A stretch of 64,000 nt of DNA, taken from JAHECE01 sp963780675. GTDB lineage: Bacteria > Actinomycetota > Actinomycetes > Actinomycetales > JAHECE01. Below are positions 20,863 to 28,437 of the stretch, piece by piece. The number at the start of each line of letters is the position of its first letter. Position 1 is the first letter of the stretch. The stretch is taken from the NCBI GenBank assembly GCA_963780675.1, contig CAWACR010000004.1, forward strand, positions 1 to 64,000, read 5' to 3'. A program made the translations under genes and the position numbers. The notes beneath the pieces are model-generated. The model was not told where the DNA came from, did no database searches, and worked only from the letters and a program-made list of their open reading frames with translations.

Positions 20863-20952
20863 GAGCGGCGGAGGCTGCTCTCACCGGTGCAGGCGTCAGG
20901 AGACCGGGCGCCGGGCTGCCCCCGCCGGGCTGCCCGCCCCTCGGACCGCACG

Positions 20953-20958
20953 TAGGAT
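20953..20958 (+). promoter_or_regulatory. Putative -10 box of the small membrane-protein gene
   Basis: TAGGAT ends 6 nt before ATG 20965, the same leaderless geometry as at lysS, folP and cysS. Confidence 0.45.
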
Positions 20959-20964
20959 GGCCGG

Positions 20965-21135
20965 ATGCTGGATGCCCTTGTCGCGCTGGTGCCGCCCCTC
21001 GGGGTCGGTTTCCTTTTCTTCATTGTGATCCGCGCGATCATCCATGCCGACCGCCGCGAACGCGCGGCGCTCGCCCGCATGGAGGAGGAAGAAAGCCGGG
21101 CATCGGCCGAAGGTCATCCGAAGTCGCCTTCCTAG
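20965..21135 (+). CDS. Small single-pass membrane protein (56 aa)
   Basis: ATG 20965 to TAG 21133-21135. The protein starts MLDALVALVPPLGVGFLFF, with one hydrophobic helix over residues 4-24, then a basic stretch DRRERAALARMEEEESR. Good codon usage with G/C in third positions and the -10 box 6 nt upstream support it as a real gene. Short membrane proteins are common between lysS and lsr2 in actinobacteria. Function unknown. Confidence 0.7.
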   Translation: MLDALVALVPPLGVGFLFFIVIRAIIHADRRERAALARMEEEESRASAEGHPKSPS

Positions 21136-21207
21136 CGGGCCCCGCTCCTCTTCCTCGGCGCCGGATCGCCCCTTTCCGGCAACGCGCAGCGTGATGTCCA
21201 CACGTGC

Positions 21208-21235
21208 TTGACGCGCGCACATTTCCGTGTAAGGG
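21208..21235 (+). promoter_or_regulatory. Putative lsr2 promoter
   Basis: TTGACG at 21208-21213 and TAAGGG at 21230-21235 are separated by 16 bp and lie 60 nt before the lsr2 ATG, leaving a leader that carries its ribosome binding site. The region is markedly richer in A/T than its surroundings. Confidence 0.5.
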
Positions 21236-21294
21236 TGATCATCATGGTTGGCCCATCCGGTCGCCCAATGCAACGAAAGGAATACGGAGCTCCC

Positions 21295-21639
21295 ATGGCT
21301 CAGAAGGTTCAAGTGCTCCTGCTCGACGACGTCGACGGAAACCAGGCGGAGGAGACCGTCAGCTTCTCCCTCGACGGGGTTGCCTACGAGATCGACCTGA
21401 ACTCCGACAATGCACGCGCCCTTCGCGACTCGCTCTCTCACTGGATCGGTCACGCGCGCCGCACCAGCGAGCGGTCCGGCGCAGCGCGTCCCGCCGCCGC
21501 CCGGCGCGTCGCGGCGAAGCCCAGCGGCGGGGTCAGCCCCGGCGAACTGCGTGAGTGGGCTCGGGCGAACGGTTTCCAGGTCAGCGAGCGTGGGCGCATC
21601 TCGGAGCAGATCCGCGAGGCGTACGCCGCCGCCCACTGA
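21295..21639 (+). CDS. lsr2: Lsr2 family nucleoid-associated protein
   Basis: H-NS-like xenogeneic silencer that binds AT-rich DNA and bridges it. 114 residues: N-terminal dimerisation domain MAQKVQVLLLDDVDGNQAEE with a beta sheet and helix, a basic linker, and a C-terminal DNA-binding domain ELREWARANGFQVSERGRI that carries the RGR minor-groove hook. ATG 21295 follows AAAGGA and CGGAG; upstream in-frame codons lack the family start. A stem-loop at 21709-21750 may terminate it. Confidence 0.95.
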   Translation: MAQKVQVLLLDDVDGNQAEETVSFSLDGVAYEIDLNSDNARALRDSLSHWIGHARRTSERSGAARPAAARRVAAKPSGGVSPGELREWARANGFQVSERGRISEQIREAYAAAH

Positions 21640-21708
21640 GGTCCCGCGGCCGGGGCCGCCTGCGTGACCCGATGACGGATCGCGCGGACACCCCGTCGTC
21701 CACGGTCC

Positions 21709-21750
21709 GACGCCGGCGGGAGGGGTCTCGAACCCCTCCCCGCCGGCGTC
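21709..21750 (+). terminator. GC-rich stem-loop after lsr2
   Basis: GACGCCGGCGGG and its complement CCCGCCGGCGTC enclose a further GGGGT/ACCCC pairing. No T-run follows, as is usual in high-GC actinobacteria. It lies 70 nt past the lsr2 stop. Confidence 0.6.
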
Positions 21751-21864
21751 GCCGCTGTTCGGGGCCGCGCGGTCCGTCCGCGCCCCCGAGGCTCCGCCCG
21801 GGACCGACCTCAGGTTCGTCGGAATCGGCGCATCGTCCCGCCTCCTGAGCCGGGGTCCATGCGG

Positions 21865-21870
21865 CAGGAT
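21865..21870 (+). promoter_or_regulatory. Putative -10 box of gpmA
   Basis: CAGGAT ends 7 nt before ATG 21878, so the transcript may be leaderless; alternatively AGGA acts as a weak ribosome binding site. Confidence 0.35.
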
Positions 21871-21877
21871 GACGGCC

Positions 21878-22615
21878 ATGACCTACACTCTTGTGCTCCT
21901 CCGCCATGGCGAGAGCGACTGGAACGCCAAGAACCTCTTCACCGGCTGGGTCGACGTGCCTCTCTCCGAGAAGGGCACCGAAGAGGCCAAGCGCGGCGGC
22001 GCCCTGCTCGCCGAGGCCGGCGTCCTCCCCGACGTCCTCCACACCTCCCTGCTGCGCCGCGCCATCACGACGGCCAACCTGGCGCTCGACGCCGCGGACC
22101 GGCACTGGATCCCCGTCCAGCGCGACTGGCGCCTCAACGAGCGTCACTACGGCGCGCTCCAGGGCAAGAACAAGAAGCAGACCCTCGACACCTACGGCGA
22201 GGAGAAGTTCACGCTCTGGCGCCGGTCCTACGACGTCCCGCCGCCCCCGATCGACCCGGACGACGAGTTCTCCCAGGCGCACGACCCGCGCTACGCCGGC
22301 GAGCCCATCCCGCTCACCGAGTGCCTCAAGGACGTCCTCGAGAGGGCCCTCCCGTACTGGGAGAGCGCGATCGTCCCGGACCTCAAGGCCGGCAAGGTCG
22401 TCCTCGTCACGGCCCACGGGAACTCGCTCCGCGCCCTCGTGAAGCACCTCGACGGCATCTCCGACGAGGGCATCGCGAAGCTCAACATCCCCACGGGCAT
22501 CCCGCTGGTCTACGAGCTCGACGAGGACCTCAAGCCGGTCAAGGCGGGCGGCACGTACCTCGACCCCGACGCGGCCGCGGCCGCGATCCAGGCGGTCGCC
22601 AACCAGGGTCGCTGA
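21878..22615 (+). CDS. gpmA: Phosphoglycerate mutase (2,3-bisphosphoglycerate-dependent)
   Basis: Interconverts 3- and 2-phosphoglycerate in glycolysis. 245 residues, normal length. Catalytic LVLLRHGESDWNAKNLFTGW contains the phosphorylated His in RHG; the second His is in VTAHGNSLRALVKHLD. Other blocks are LPDVLHTSLLRRAITTANLA and DWRLNERHYGALQGKNKKQT. ATG 21878 gives the usual MTYTLVLLRHG start; ATG 21869 would add three residues. A strong stem-loop follows. Confidence 0.95.
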   Translation: MTYTLVLLRHGESDWNAKNLFTGWVDVPLSEKGTEEAKRGGALLAEAGVLPDVLHTSLLRRAITTANLALDAADRHWIPVQRDWRLNERHYGALQGKNKKQTLDTYGEEKFTLWRRSYDVPPPPIDPDDEFSQAHDPRYAGEPIPLTECLKDVLERALPYWESAIVPDLKAGKVVLVTAHGNSLRALVKHLDGISDEGIAKLNIPTGIPLVYELDEDLKPVKAGGTYLDPDAAAAAIQAVANQGR

Positions 22616-22629
22616 CCTTCCCTACCCGA

Positions 22630-22673
22630 CGACGACGGCGCCCCCTCCTGCGCAGGAGGGGGCGCCGTCGTCG
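22630..22673. terminator. Perfect 22-bp palindrome, bidirectional terminator
   Basis: The 44 bases are an exact self-complementary palindrome centred between 22651 and 22652 (CTCCTGC/GCAGGAG at the centre, CGACGACGG at the left end), followed by TTCT. It lies between the convergent genes gpmA and phoU and can serve both. Confidence 0.8.
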
Positions 22674-22742
22674 TTCTCAGGTTTCGGCGTCGGGCAGGGT
22701 GGTCGTCGTTCCCAGGGCCGGCGACCGCGCGGCGGGCGCCGG

Positions 22743-23429
22743 TCAGGCGTAGGCGTCGCCGGAGTCGTTGTAGCCCTCGGTGGTGAAGCTCGCGGGGTCC
22801 CCGGTGACGAGGTAGGACACGCGGCGCGCCACGGAGACGGCGTGGTCGCCGAACCGCTCGTAGTAGCGCCCGAGCAGGGTGATGTCGACGACCTCCTGGC
22901 TCGACAGGTCGTCCTCCTGGGTGAGCGTCGCGCGGAAGGTGTCGCGGTGGAGGGCGTCGAGGGTGTCGTCGGCGGCCTCGATCCGGGCCGCCACCTCGAG
23001 GTCGCGCGACTCCAGGAGCTCCGCGATCCACCGAGCGGCCTGGACGGCGGCGGTGGCCATGGCGTCGAAGGTCTCGGTCAGCTCGACCGGCACGGCGTGC
23101 TGCGGGTAGCGACCGCGCGCGATCTGGGCGACGTGCCGGGCGAGGTCGCCCATGCGCTCGATCGTGGCGCTCATCCGCAGCGCCGTCACGACGAGGCGCA
23201 GGTCCCCGGCGACCGGCGACTGCCGGGCGAGGAGGTCGACGCAGCGTTCGTCCAGGACGCGCTCGAGGTCGTCGATCTGGACGTCGGCGTCGATGACCCG
23301 CTCGGCGAGCGCGAGGTCAGCCGTCTGGAGGGCGATCGACGCCTGTTCCATCGCGGTCGCTACCTGGGTGGCCATCTGGACGAGGTCGTGGCCGACCTGG
23401 TCCAGCTCACGTGTGAAAAGCTCTCGCAA
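22743..23429 (-). CDS. phoU: Phosphate signalling protein PhoU
   Basis: Links the Pst phosphate transporter to the SenX3-RegX3 two-component system and damps it when phosphate is plentiful. About 228 residues made of two PhoU three-helix repeats: LFTRELDQVGHDLVQMATQV ... DDLERVLDERCVDLLARQSP and IERMGDLARHVAQIARGRYP ... LGRYYERFGDHAVSVARRVS, the last carrying the metal-cluster motif. The start is TTG at 23429 with GGAGAGCG just upstream; this gives the canonical LRELF beginning. It is divergent from senX3, with a candidate PHO box between. No pst genes are in the window. Confidence 0.94.
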   Translation of the reverse strand: MRELFTRELDQVGHDLVQMATQVATAMEQASIALQTADLALAERVIDADVQIDDLERVLDERCVDLLARQSPVAGDLRLVVTALRMSATIERMGDLARHVAQIARGRYPQHAVPVELTETFDAMATAAVQAARWIAELLESRDLEVAARIEAADDTLDALHRDTFRATLTQEDDLSSQEVVDITLLGRYYERFGDHAVSVARRVSYLVTGDPASFTTEGYNDSGDAYA

Positions 23430-23568
23430 CTGCGCTCTCCTTGCCGAACGTGGCGACGCGTGGGCGGATCGGGCGTTTCCGGTCCCGGCCCCAACGGGTG
23501 CGCGGACAGTGTAGGTCCGGGCCGGGTGGGGCTCCCGGGCCCTTCTGGCCGTAACGGTTCCACTGCAA

Positions 23569-23601
23569 GGTGAACGGGTGGGGCGCCCTCGGTGAACATC
23601 A
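23569..23601. promoter_or_regulatory. Candidate PHO box (11-nt direct repeats)
   Basis: GGTGAAC occurs at 23569-23575 and 23591-23597, exactly 22 nt apart, with a degenerate copy at 23580-23586, making three 11-nt units. On the other strand the core reads GTTCACC, the unit bound by PhoP in Streptomyces and RegX3 in mycobacteria. It lies 140 nt upstream of phoU and about 70-100 nt upstream of the senX3 start. Confidence 0.6.
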
Positions 23602-23656
23602 GCCGACGACGTGACGCACGGGTGGCTACTCGTCCTGGGGTGTCCGCGGCGCCCAA

Positions 23657-23662
23657 TACGCT
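23657..23662 (+). promoter_or_regulatory. Putative -10 box of senX3 (leaderless type)
   Basis: TACGCT ends 7 nt before GTG 23670. This argues for GTG 23670 as the start rather than the upstream in-frame GTG 23592, which lies inside the PHO box. Confidence 0.5.
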
Positions 23663-23669
23663 GGCGATC

Positions 23670-24873
23670 GTGCAGCAGACGTGGACCCTGATGCTCGCCG
23701 GGGCACTCGGCATGTTCACGGGCGCGTTCGCCGTGCTGGCGTTCCGCTTCAGCGAGCGCGAGCAGAAGCAGACGGCAGCCGGGGTGGAGCCGCCCGGCGT
23801 GAGCAGCGACGTCGGCGCGCTCCTCGGCGCCGTGCGGGCGGTGGCGGTGATTCTCGGTCCCCGTGACGAGGTGGTCCGCGCGAATCCGGCCGCCTACGCC
23901 TTCGGTCTGGTCCGCTCGGGCCGGCTCGTCCACAAGGTGACCGCGGACATGGTGGCGGCCGTCCGGCGCGACGGGGTGACGCGGGACCGTGAGCTCGACA
24001 TCCCGCGCGGACCCGGGCAGAGCCCCGGTCTCCATTCGCTCCGGCTCCGGGCCACGGGACTCCCGGGCGATCGCGTGCTGCTCCTGGCCGACGACGAGAC
24101 GGCGGCCAGGCGCCTCGAGGAGATCCGCCGGGACTTCGTCGCGAACGTCTCCCACGAGCTCAAGACGCCGGTCGGGGCGATCTCTCTGCTGGCCGAGACG
24201 GTCCTCGACGCGGCGGACGACCCCGCCGCCGTGCGCCGCTTCACCTCCCAGCTGCAGCGTGAGGCGCGGCGCCTGACCACGCTCGTCCAGGAGATCATCG
24301 ACCTGTCCCGGCTCCAGGGGCCCAACCCGCTCGTGGAGGTCGTCCCGCTCGAGGTGGACGAGGTCGTCGCCGAGGCGGTGGACCGGGCCAGGGTCGAGGC
24401 CCAGGCCCGGCAGGTGAGCCTCGTCGTCGGCGGCGCGCGGGGCCTCCGGGTGATGGGCGACGACGCCCTCCTCGTGACCGCCGTGCGCAACCTCGTCGAC
24501 AACGCGGTGCGGTACTCCGAGCCCGGGACCCGGGTGGGCGTCGGTGTGGCCAGGCGCGGCGGGTTCGTGGAGATCGCCGTCGTCGACGAGGGCATCGGGA
24601 TCGCGCCCGAGGACCTGAGCCGGATCTTCGAACGCTTCTACCGCGTGGACCCGGCCCGGTCCCGGCAGACCGGCGGGACCGGCCTCGGCCTCAGCATCGT
24701 CAAGCACGTCGCGGCCGACCACGGCGGCGAGGTCACCGTGTGGTCGACGCCGGGTCGCGGCTCGACCTTCACGCTCCGGCTCCCCGAGGCCGACGGGGAC
24801 GCCGACGCCGACGGGGACCGCCGACGCCGACCGCCGCGACACAGACACCGAACCGGAGGGAGAGCCGGCATGA
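23670..24873 (+). CDS. senX3: Sensor histidine kinase SenX3
   Basis: Phosphate-starvation sensor kinase. An N-terminal helix (LMLAGALGMFTGAFAVLAF) anchors it; a PAS-like region follows (about 50-140). The H box FVANVSHELKTPVGAISLLA has phospho-acceptor His162; N box RNLVDNAVRYS, G1 DEGIGIAPEDL, F box FERFYRVDPARS and G2 GGTGLGLSIVKH complete the kinase core. The raw frame reads without a stop into regX3. Removing one G of the run near 24815 gives an acidic tail (DADGTADADRRDTDTEPEGE) ending in TGA 24871-24873, which overlaps the regX3 ATG. I take that as the true end. Confidence 0.9.
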
Positions 24874-25562
24874 CCCGGATCCTGCTCGTCGAGGACGAGG
24901 AGTCGTACCGCGACCCGTTGACCTTCCAGCTCCAGCGGGACGGCTTCGAGGTGGTGGCGGTGGACGACGGTCGCGCGGCCCTCGTGGCCTACGACCGCGG
25001 GGGGGTCGACCTCGTGCTGCTCGACCTGATGCTCCCGGGGCTCTCCGGGACGGAGGTGTGCCGCGAGCTCCGGCAGCGAGGGTCGGTGCCGGTGATCATG
25101 CTGACGGCGAAGGACTCCGAGATCGACAAGGTCGTGGGCCTCGAGCTCGGCGCCGACGACTACGTGACGAAGCCCTACTCCTACCGCGAGCTCCTCGCGC
25201 GCGTGCGGGCCGTGCTCCGGCGCGGGGGCGAGTCCGGCGAGCCGCTCATGGTGGCGAACCTCGAGGCCGGCGGGATCCGGATGGACGTCGAGCGGCACAC
25301 CGTGACGGTCCGCGGCGAGCCCACGGCCTTCCCGCTGCGCGAGTTCGAGCTGCTCGAGATGTTCCTGCGCAACCCCGACCGGGTGCTCACCCGCGGACAG
25401 CTCATCGACCGCGTCTGGGGGGCCGACTACGTCGGCGACACCAAGACGCTGGACGTCCACGTCAAGCGCATCCGCGCGAAGATCGAGACCGACCCGGCGA
25501 ACCCCGAGGTGCTGCTCACCGTGCGTGGTCTGGGGTACAAGCTCATCGACGCGACGGGCTGA
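24870..25562 (+). CDS. regX3: DNA-binding response regulator RegX3
   Basis: OmpR-type regulator phosphorylated by SenX3; activates phosphate-scavenging genes. 230 residues. Receiver: ILLVEDEESYRDPLTFQLQR acidic pair, phospho-acceptor Asp52 in VLLDLMLPGLSG, Thr in VIMLTAKD and Lys in DDYVTKPYSYRELLARVRAV. The winged-helix domain has FPLREFELLEMFLRNPDRVL, RGQLIDRVWGADY and TLDVHVKRIRAKIE. ATG 24870 follows GGAGGGAG. In the raw sequence it is fused to SenX3, probably through a single-base error. Confidence 0.94.
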   Translation: MTRILLVEDEESYRDPLTFQLQRDGFEVVAVDDGRAALVAYDRGGVDLVLLDLMLPGLSGTEVCRELRQRGSVPVIMLTAKDSEIDKVVGLELGADDYVTKPYSYRELLARVRAVLRRGGESGEPLMVANLEAGGIRMDVERHTVTVRGEPTAFPLREFELLEMFLRNPDRVLTRGQLIDRVWGADYVGDTKTLDVHVKRIRAKIETDPANPEVLLTVRGLGYKLIDATG

Positions 25563-25594
25563 CCCCGCCCTCGCCTCCCCGCCCCCCAAGAGCG

Positions 25595-25605
25595 CTCGAC
25601 CTCAG
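25595..25605. repeat. Single GAGGTCGAG-family repeat
   Basis: CTCGACCTCAG followed by CGAGGGGG matches the inverted units at 10648 and 28354. It lies between regX3 and the convergent lipoprotein gene; no partner arm was found nearby. Confidence 0.55.
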
Positions 25606-25686
25606 CGAGGGGGCGCGAGCGCAGACCGGCCACGGGGTCCGGGGAGACCGGGCCGGCACCCAGTGGGCGCACTCAGTGGTGCGCGG

Positions 25687-26244
25687 TCAGGGCGTCGCGG
25701 TGGGCGTCGCCCTCGGCGTGGCGCTCGCCGTCGGGACTGCCACCACGGTCGGCTCCGCCGTCGGGACGAGGGCCGCGTACTGCTCCAGCGTGCCGTCCAG
25801 GACGGGCACCGCGACCGTGACCGAGCCGGCCCGGGGTGTCGAGAGCGAGATGTCGGTGACGTCGCCGGGCGCGGCGGCGACGGCGTCGATCGCCACGTCC
25901 TGCACGGTGAGGCTGTCGGACTCGGTGGCCTCGGTCGCGCCGAGCAGGGCCGTCTGGCCCGGCTCGAGGGGGATGTCGACAGACTGCGCGCCGATGGTCA
26001 CGGTCACGGCCGTGGCCTCGTCGCCGAGGTTCGTCAGGCCGCCGAGGAGCACGCCCGGCTCGCCTTCGGCGGCGGTGACGATCAACAGGTTCTCGGCCTT
26101 GACCTGGTCCCCGACCTGCGCCTGGACACCGTCGCTGGCCGCGTAGGGCACCTGCGTGGTGATCGGAGAGCACCCGGCCAGGGCGACGGCGAGGGCGCCG
26201 GTCGCGATCCAGGCGAGGCGGGGAAGGCGGGTGGGGGCAGCCAC
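25687..26244 (-). CDS. Putative lipoprotein, function unknown
   Basis: 185 residues with a lipoprotein signal peptide: hydrophobic stretch and lipobox VALAGC with Cys25. The mature part looks like a beta-rich domain (QVKAENLLIVTAAEGEPGVL, AVTVTIGAQSVDIPLEPGQT) resembling copper-chaperone or DUF461-like accessory folds only loosely, so no function is claimed. The tail is Thr/Pro/Ala rich. GTG 26244 has AAAGGAG 7 nt upstream. Divergent from carD; similar lipoprotein genes sit next to carD in other actinobacteria. Confidence 0.8.
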   Translation of the reverse strand: MAAPTRLPRLAWIATGALAVALAGCSPITTQVPYAASDGVQAQVGDQVKAENLLIVTAAEGEPGVLLGGLTNLGDEATAVTVTIGAQSVDIPLEPGQTALLGATEATESDSLTVQDVAIDAVAAAPGDVTDISLSTPRAGSVTVAVPVLDGTLEQYAALVPTAEPTVVAVPTASATPRATPTATP

Positions 26245-26376
26245 GGGCGCTCCTTTGTCGTCGTCTTCTGCTCTGCGCAGCGTAGCGGTCGGCCACGCGC
26301 AGGGCGAGGGGCCGGAGCGAACCGCGTGACCTGGGCAAATGCAAGACGCCGCGCCGGGGCCGCGAAGGGGTCGTGG

Positions 26377-26382
26377 TAAACT
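26377..26382 (+). promoter_or_regulatory. Putative -10 box of carD
   Basis: TAAACT preceded by TGG (extended -10) lies 29 nt before ATG 26412, which has GGAAGGGG upstream, so carD would have a leadered transcript, unlike many genes here. No good -35 is visible; CarD-dependent promoters are often weak there. Confidence 0.55.
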
Positions 26383-26411
26383 GGGTTCATTCTGGAAGGG
26401 GACTTGAACTC

Positions 26412-26894
26412 ATGACGTTCGCAGTCGGAGAGACCGTCGTCTACCCCCATCACGGGGCGGCACTCATCGAAGAGATCTCCAAGCGGGTGATCCGCGGCGA
26501 GGAGAAGCTCTACCTCCGGCTCAGGGTCGCGCAGGGTGACCTCACCATCGAGGTCCCGGCCGAGAACATCGACCTCGTGGGGGTCCGTGACGTGGTCGGA
26601 AAGGAAGGGCTGGACAAGGTCTTCCAGGTTCTCCGCGCCCCGTACACGGAGGAGCCGACCAACTGGTCGCGCCGGTACAAGGCGAACGTCGAGAAGATCG
26701 CCTCGGGTGACGTGATCAAGGTCGCCGAGGTCGTCCGTGATCTTTCGCGTCGCGACCAGGACCGTGGCCTCTCGGCCGGCGAGAAGCGCATGCTCGCCCG
26801 CGCCCGCCAGATCCTCGTCTCGGAGCTCGCGCTCGCCGAGCACACCGCGGAGGAGAAGGCCGAGGCCATCCTGGACGAGGTCCTCGCCTCCTGA
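26412..26894 (+). CDS. carD: CarD family transcriptional regulator
   Basis: Binds the RNA polymerase beta subunit and stabilises open complexes, notably at rRNA promoters. 160 residues. The N-terminal RNAP-interaction Tudor-like domain starts MTFAVGETVVYPHHGAALIE, with LYLRLRVAQGDLTIEVPAEN; the C-terminal helical domain contains TNWSRRYKANVEKIASGDVI (Trp inserted in the minor groove) and LSAGEKRMLARARQILVSEL. Intact frame. ispD follows after 10 nt, the usual carD-ispD-ispF order. Confidence 0.96.
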   Translation: MTFAVGETVVYPHHGAALIEEISKRVIRGEEKLYLRLRVAQGDLTIEVPAENIDLVGVRDVVGKEGLDKVFQVLRAPYTEEPTNWSRRYKANVEKIASGDVIKVAEVVRDLSRRDQDRGLSAGEKRMLARARQILVSELALAEHTAEEKAEAILDEVLAS

Positions 26895-26904
26895 GCGGGT
26901 CGAC

Positions 26905-27690
26905 GTGACGACCGCCGCGATCCTGACTGCGGCCGGGTCCGGCTCCCGCCTGGGCAGCGACGTCCCCAAGGCCCTCGTTCTCCTCGGCGGGGTCCCGCTC
27001 GTGCTGCACGCAGCGCGGCGGGTGGTTGCCTCGGGCATCACGCGCATCGTGGTCAGTGCTCCCGCCGGGGCGGCGGAGGTCGTCCGCGGCGTCCTCGCCG
27101 CCGACGACGCCCTCGCCGGCGCGCACGTCACGGTGGTCGACGGCGGTCCCTCGCGCCAGGCGTCCGTCGCCGCGGCCCTCGCGGCGGTCGACGCCGGCGT
27201 CGACGTCGTCCTCGTCCACGACGCCGCGCGCGCCCTCACCCCGCCGGGTCTCTTCGCGCGGGTCGAGGCCGCCGTGCGGGACGGGCACCGCGCCGTCGTC
27301 CCCGGGCTTCCCGTGACCGACACGGTCAAGGAGGTCGGAGCGGCCGGGCCCGACGGCGCTGCGCGGGTGCGCTCGACCCCCGATCGCTCCGCGCTGCGCG
27401 CTGTCCAGACGCCCCAGGGGTTCGACCGTGCGCTCCTGGACGCGGCGCACGCCGCCGGGGCCGCCCGTGCCGGCGACGAGGCGGTGGCCGCGACCGACGA
27501 CGCCGCGCTCGTCGAGGCGCTCGGTGAGCCGGTGTGGGTGGTGCCGGGGGAGCGTGCGGCCCTGAAGATCACCACGGCCGAGGACCTGCTCCTGGCGGGG
27601 CTGCTCCTGGGGAGCCCGGCCGATCCGCGAACATCGAGGCAGGGTGCGGACATCGGGAGTTCGCGGAACGACGCGATGTTCGCACCCTGA
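26905..27690 (+). CDS. ispD: 2-C-methyl-D-erythritol 4-phosphate cytidylyltransferase
   Basis: Third step of the MEP isoprenoid pathway: CTP plus MEP to CDP-ME. GTG 26905, 261 residues. CTP-binding ILTAAGSGSRLGSDVPKALV, VVDGGPSRQASVAAAL, VLVHDAARALTPPGL, VTDTVKEV and VQTPQGFDRALLDAAH are present. The domain ends near residue 232; the last 23 residues (from DPRTSRQGAD) are encoded by the 19-bp repeat array at 27621-27715, which also runs past the stop, so the tail is probably repeat-derived and non-essential. Confidence 0.95.
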   Translation: MTTAAILTAAGSGSRLGSDVPKALVLLGGVPLVLHAARRVVASGITRIVVSAPAGAAEVVRGVLAADDALAGAHVTVVDGGPSRQASVAAALAAVDAGVDVVLVHDAARALTPPGLFARVEAAVRDGHRAVVPGLPVTDTVKEVGAAGPDGAARVRSTPDRSALRAVQTPQGFDRALLDAAHAAGAARAGDEAVAATDDAALVEALGEPVWVVPGERAALKITTAEDLLLAGLLLGSPADPRTSRQGADIGSSRNDAMFAP

Positions 27691-27715
27691 CGGGGTGTTC
27701 GCGGTCTCTGGACGA
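27621..27715. repeat. 19-bp-spaced repeat array over the ispD 3' end
   Basis: Direct core GCGAAC at 27627 and its variant GCGGAC at 27646 are 19 bp apart; the inverse core GTTCGC occurs at 27659, 27678 and 27697, again exactly 19 bp apart. CAGGGTGCGGACATCG (27641-27656) and CGATGTTCGCACCCTG (27673-27688) pair with one mismatch. It is a two-direct plus three-inverted version of the larger array at 30661-30805. Confidence 0.75.
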
Positions 27716-27786
27716 AGATGGTGGACCAGTGAGCAACGGAGGGGTACGCCGATGACGCGCGACGACACGCGGGAGGGGCTGGAGCC

Positions 27787-28278
27787 GTGACCGCACTGCC
27801 GCGGACGGGGATCGGCGTCGACGTCCACCGGTTCGCCACCGACGGGACCACGGGCCTGCACGTCGCGGGTTGCTCGTGGCCCGACGAGCCGGCCCTGGAG
27901 GGCCACTCCGACGGGGACGTCGCGGCGCACGCCGCGGCGGACGCGCTCCTGTCCGCCGCGGGCCTGGGCGACCTCGGCGCGGTGTTCGGCACCGCCGATC
28001 CTCGCTGGGCGGGGGCGCCCGGCGTCGTCCTGCTGGCCGAGACGGCGCGCCTCGTCCGGGAGGCGGGCTTCGCCGTCGGCAACATCGCCGTCCAGGTGAT
28101 CGGCAACCGGCCGAAGGTCGGCCCCCGCCGGGCCGAGGCCGAGGCCGCCCTCAGCGCGGCGGCCGGCGCACCCGTCAGCGTCGCAGCGACCACGACCGAC
28201 GGCCTCGGCTTCACCGGCCGCGGCGAGGGGCTCGCCGCGATCGCGACGGCGCTCGTGGTCCAGTCCCCCATCTCCTGA
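27787..28278 (+). CDS. ispF: 2-C-methyl-D-erythritol 2,4-cyclodiphosphate synthase
   Basis: Cyclises CDP-ME 2-phosphate with loss of CMP in the MEP pathway. 163 residues, typical. Zinc ligands are in GIGVDVHRFA (Asp, His) and the later His of EGHSDGDVAAHAAADALL; ADPRWAGAP and TTTDGLGFTGRGEGLAAIA are conserved C-terminal blocks. GTG 27787 follows GGGAGGGGCTGGAG. The 96-nt gap to ispD holds part of the 19-bp repeat array. Confidence 0.95.
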   Translation: MTALPRTGIGVDVHRFATDGTTGLHVAGCSWPDEPALEGHSDGDVAAHAAADALLSAAGLGDLGAVFGTADPRWAGAPGVVLLAETARLVREAGFAVGNIAVQVIGNRPKVGPRRAEAEAALSAAAGAPVSVAATTTDGLGFTGRGEGLAAIATALVVQSPIS

Positions 28279-28364
28279 GGTCGAGCCCTCTCGCTGCTGA
28301 GGTCGAGGGGCTGTCCACAGGCTGTGCGGCTCGCTCGACCTCACGAACGAGAGCTCGACCTCAG
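28275..28364. repeat. GAGGTCGAG palindromic cluster after ispF
   Basis: CTGAGGTCGAG at 28275-28285 and 28297-28307 is answered by CTCGACCTCA at 28334-28343 and CTCGACCTCAG at 28354-28364. The outer arms pair over CTGAGGTCGAGC with nearby CTCTCG/CGAGAG. It overlaps the ispF stop codon and separates ispF from the convergent lipoprotein gene; it may work as a terminator. Confidence 0.75.
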
Positions 28365-28437
28365 CGGAGGGTGGGGGCGCGGACGTTGGGCGCGACGGCG
28401 TTTGGGGGCGCGGGTGGGGGCGCGGAGGTTGCGGGGC

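Noticed and set aside
21709..21750. Stem-loop after lsr2 considered as a tRNA or riboswitch remnant
   Set aside because: Only one symmetrical stem; no cloverleaf or conserved aptamer elements.
23430..25589. Very long open frame on the minus strand opposite senX3-regX3, continuous with phoU
   Set aside because: Shadow of a GC-rich coding region; no domain, and phoU has a proper TTG start with a ribosome binding site at 23429.
27751..27789. 12-codon ORF before ispF (MTRDDTREGLEP)
   Set aside because: Too short to judge and no support beyond an overlap with the ispF start.
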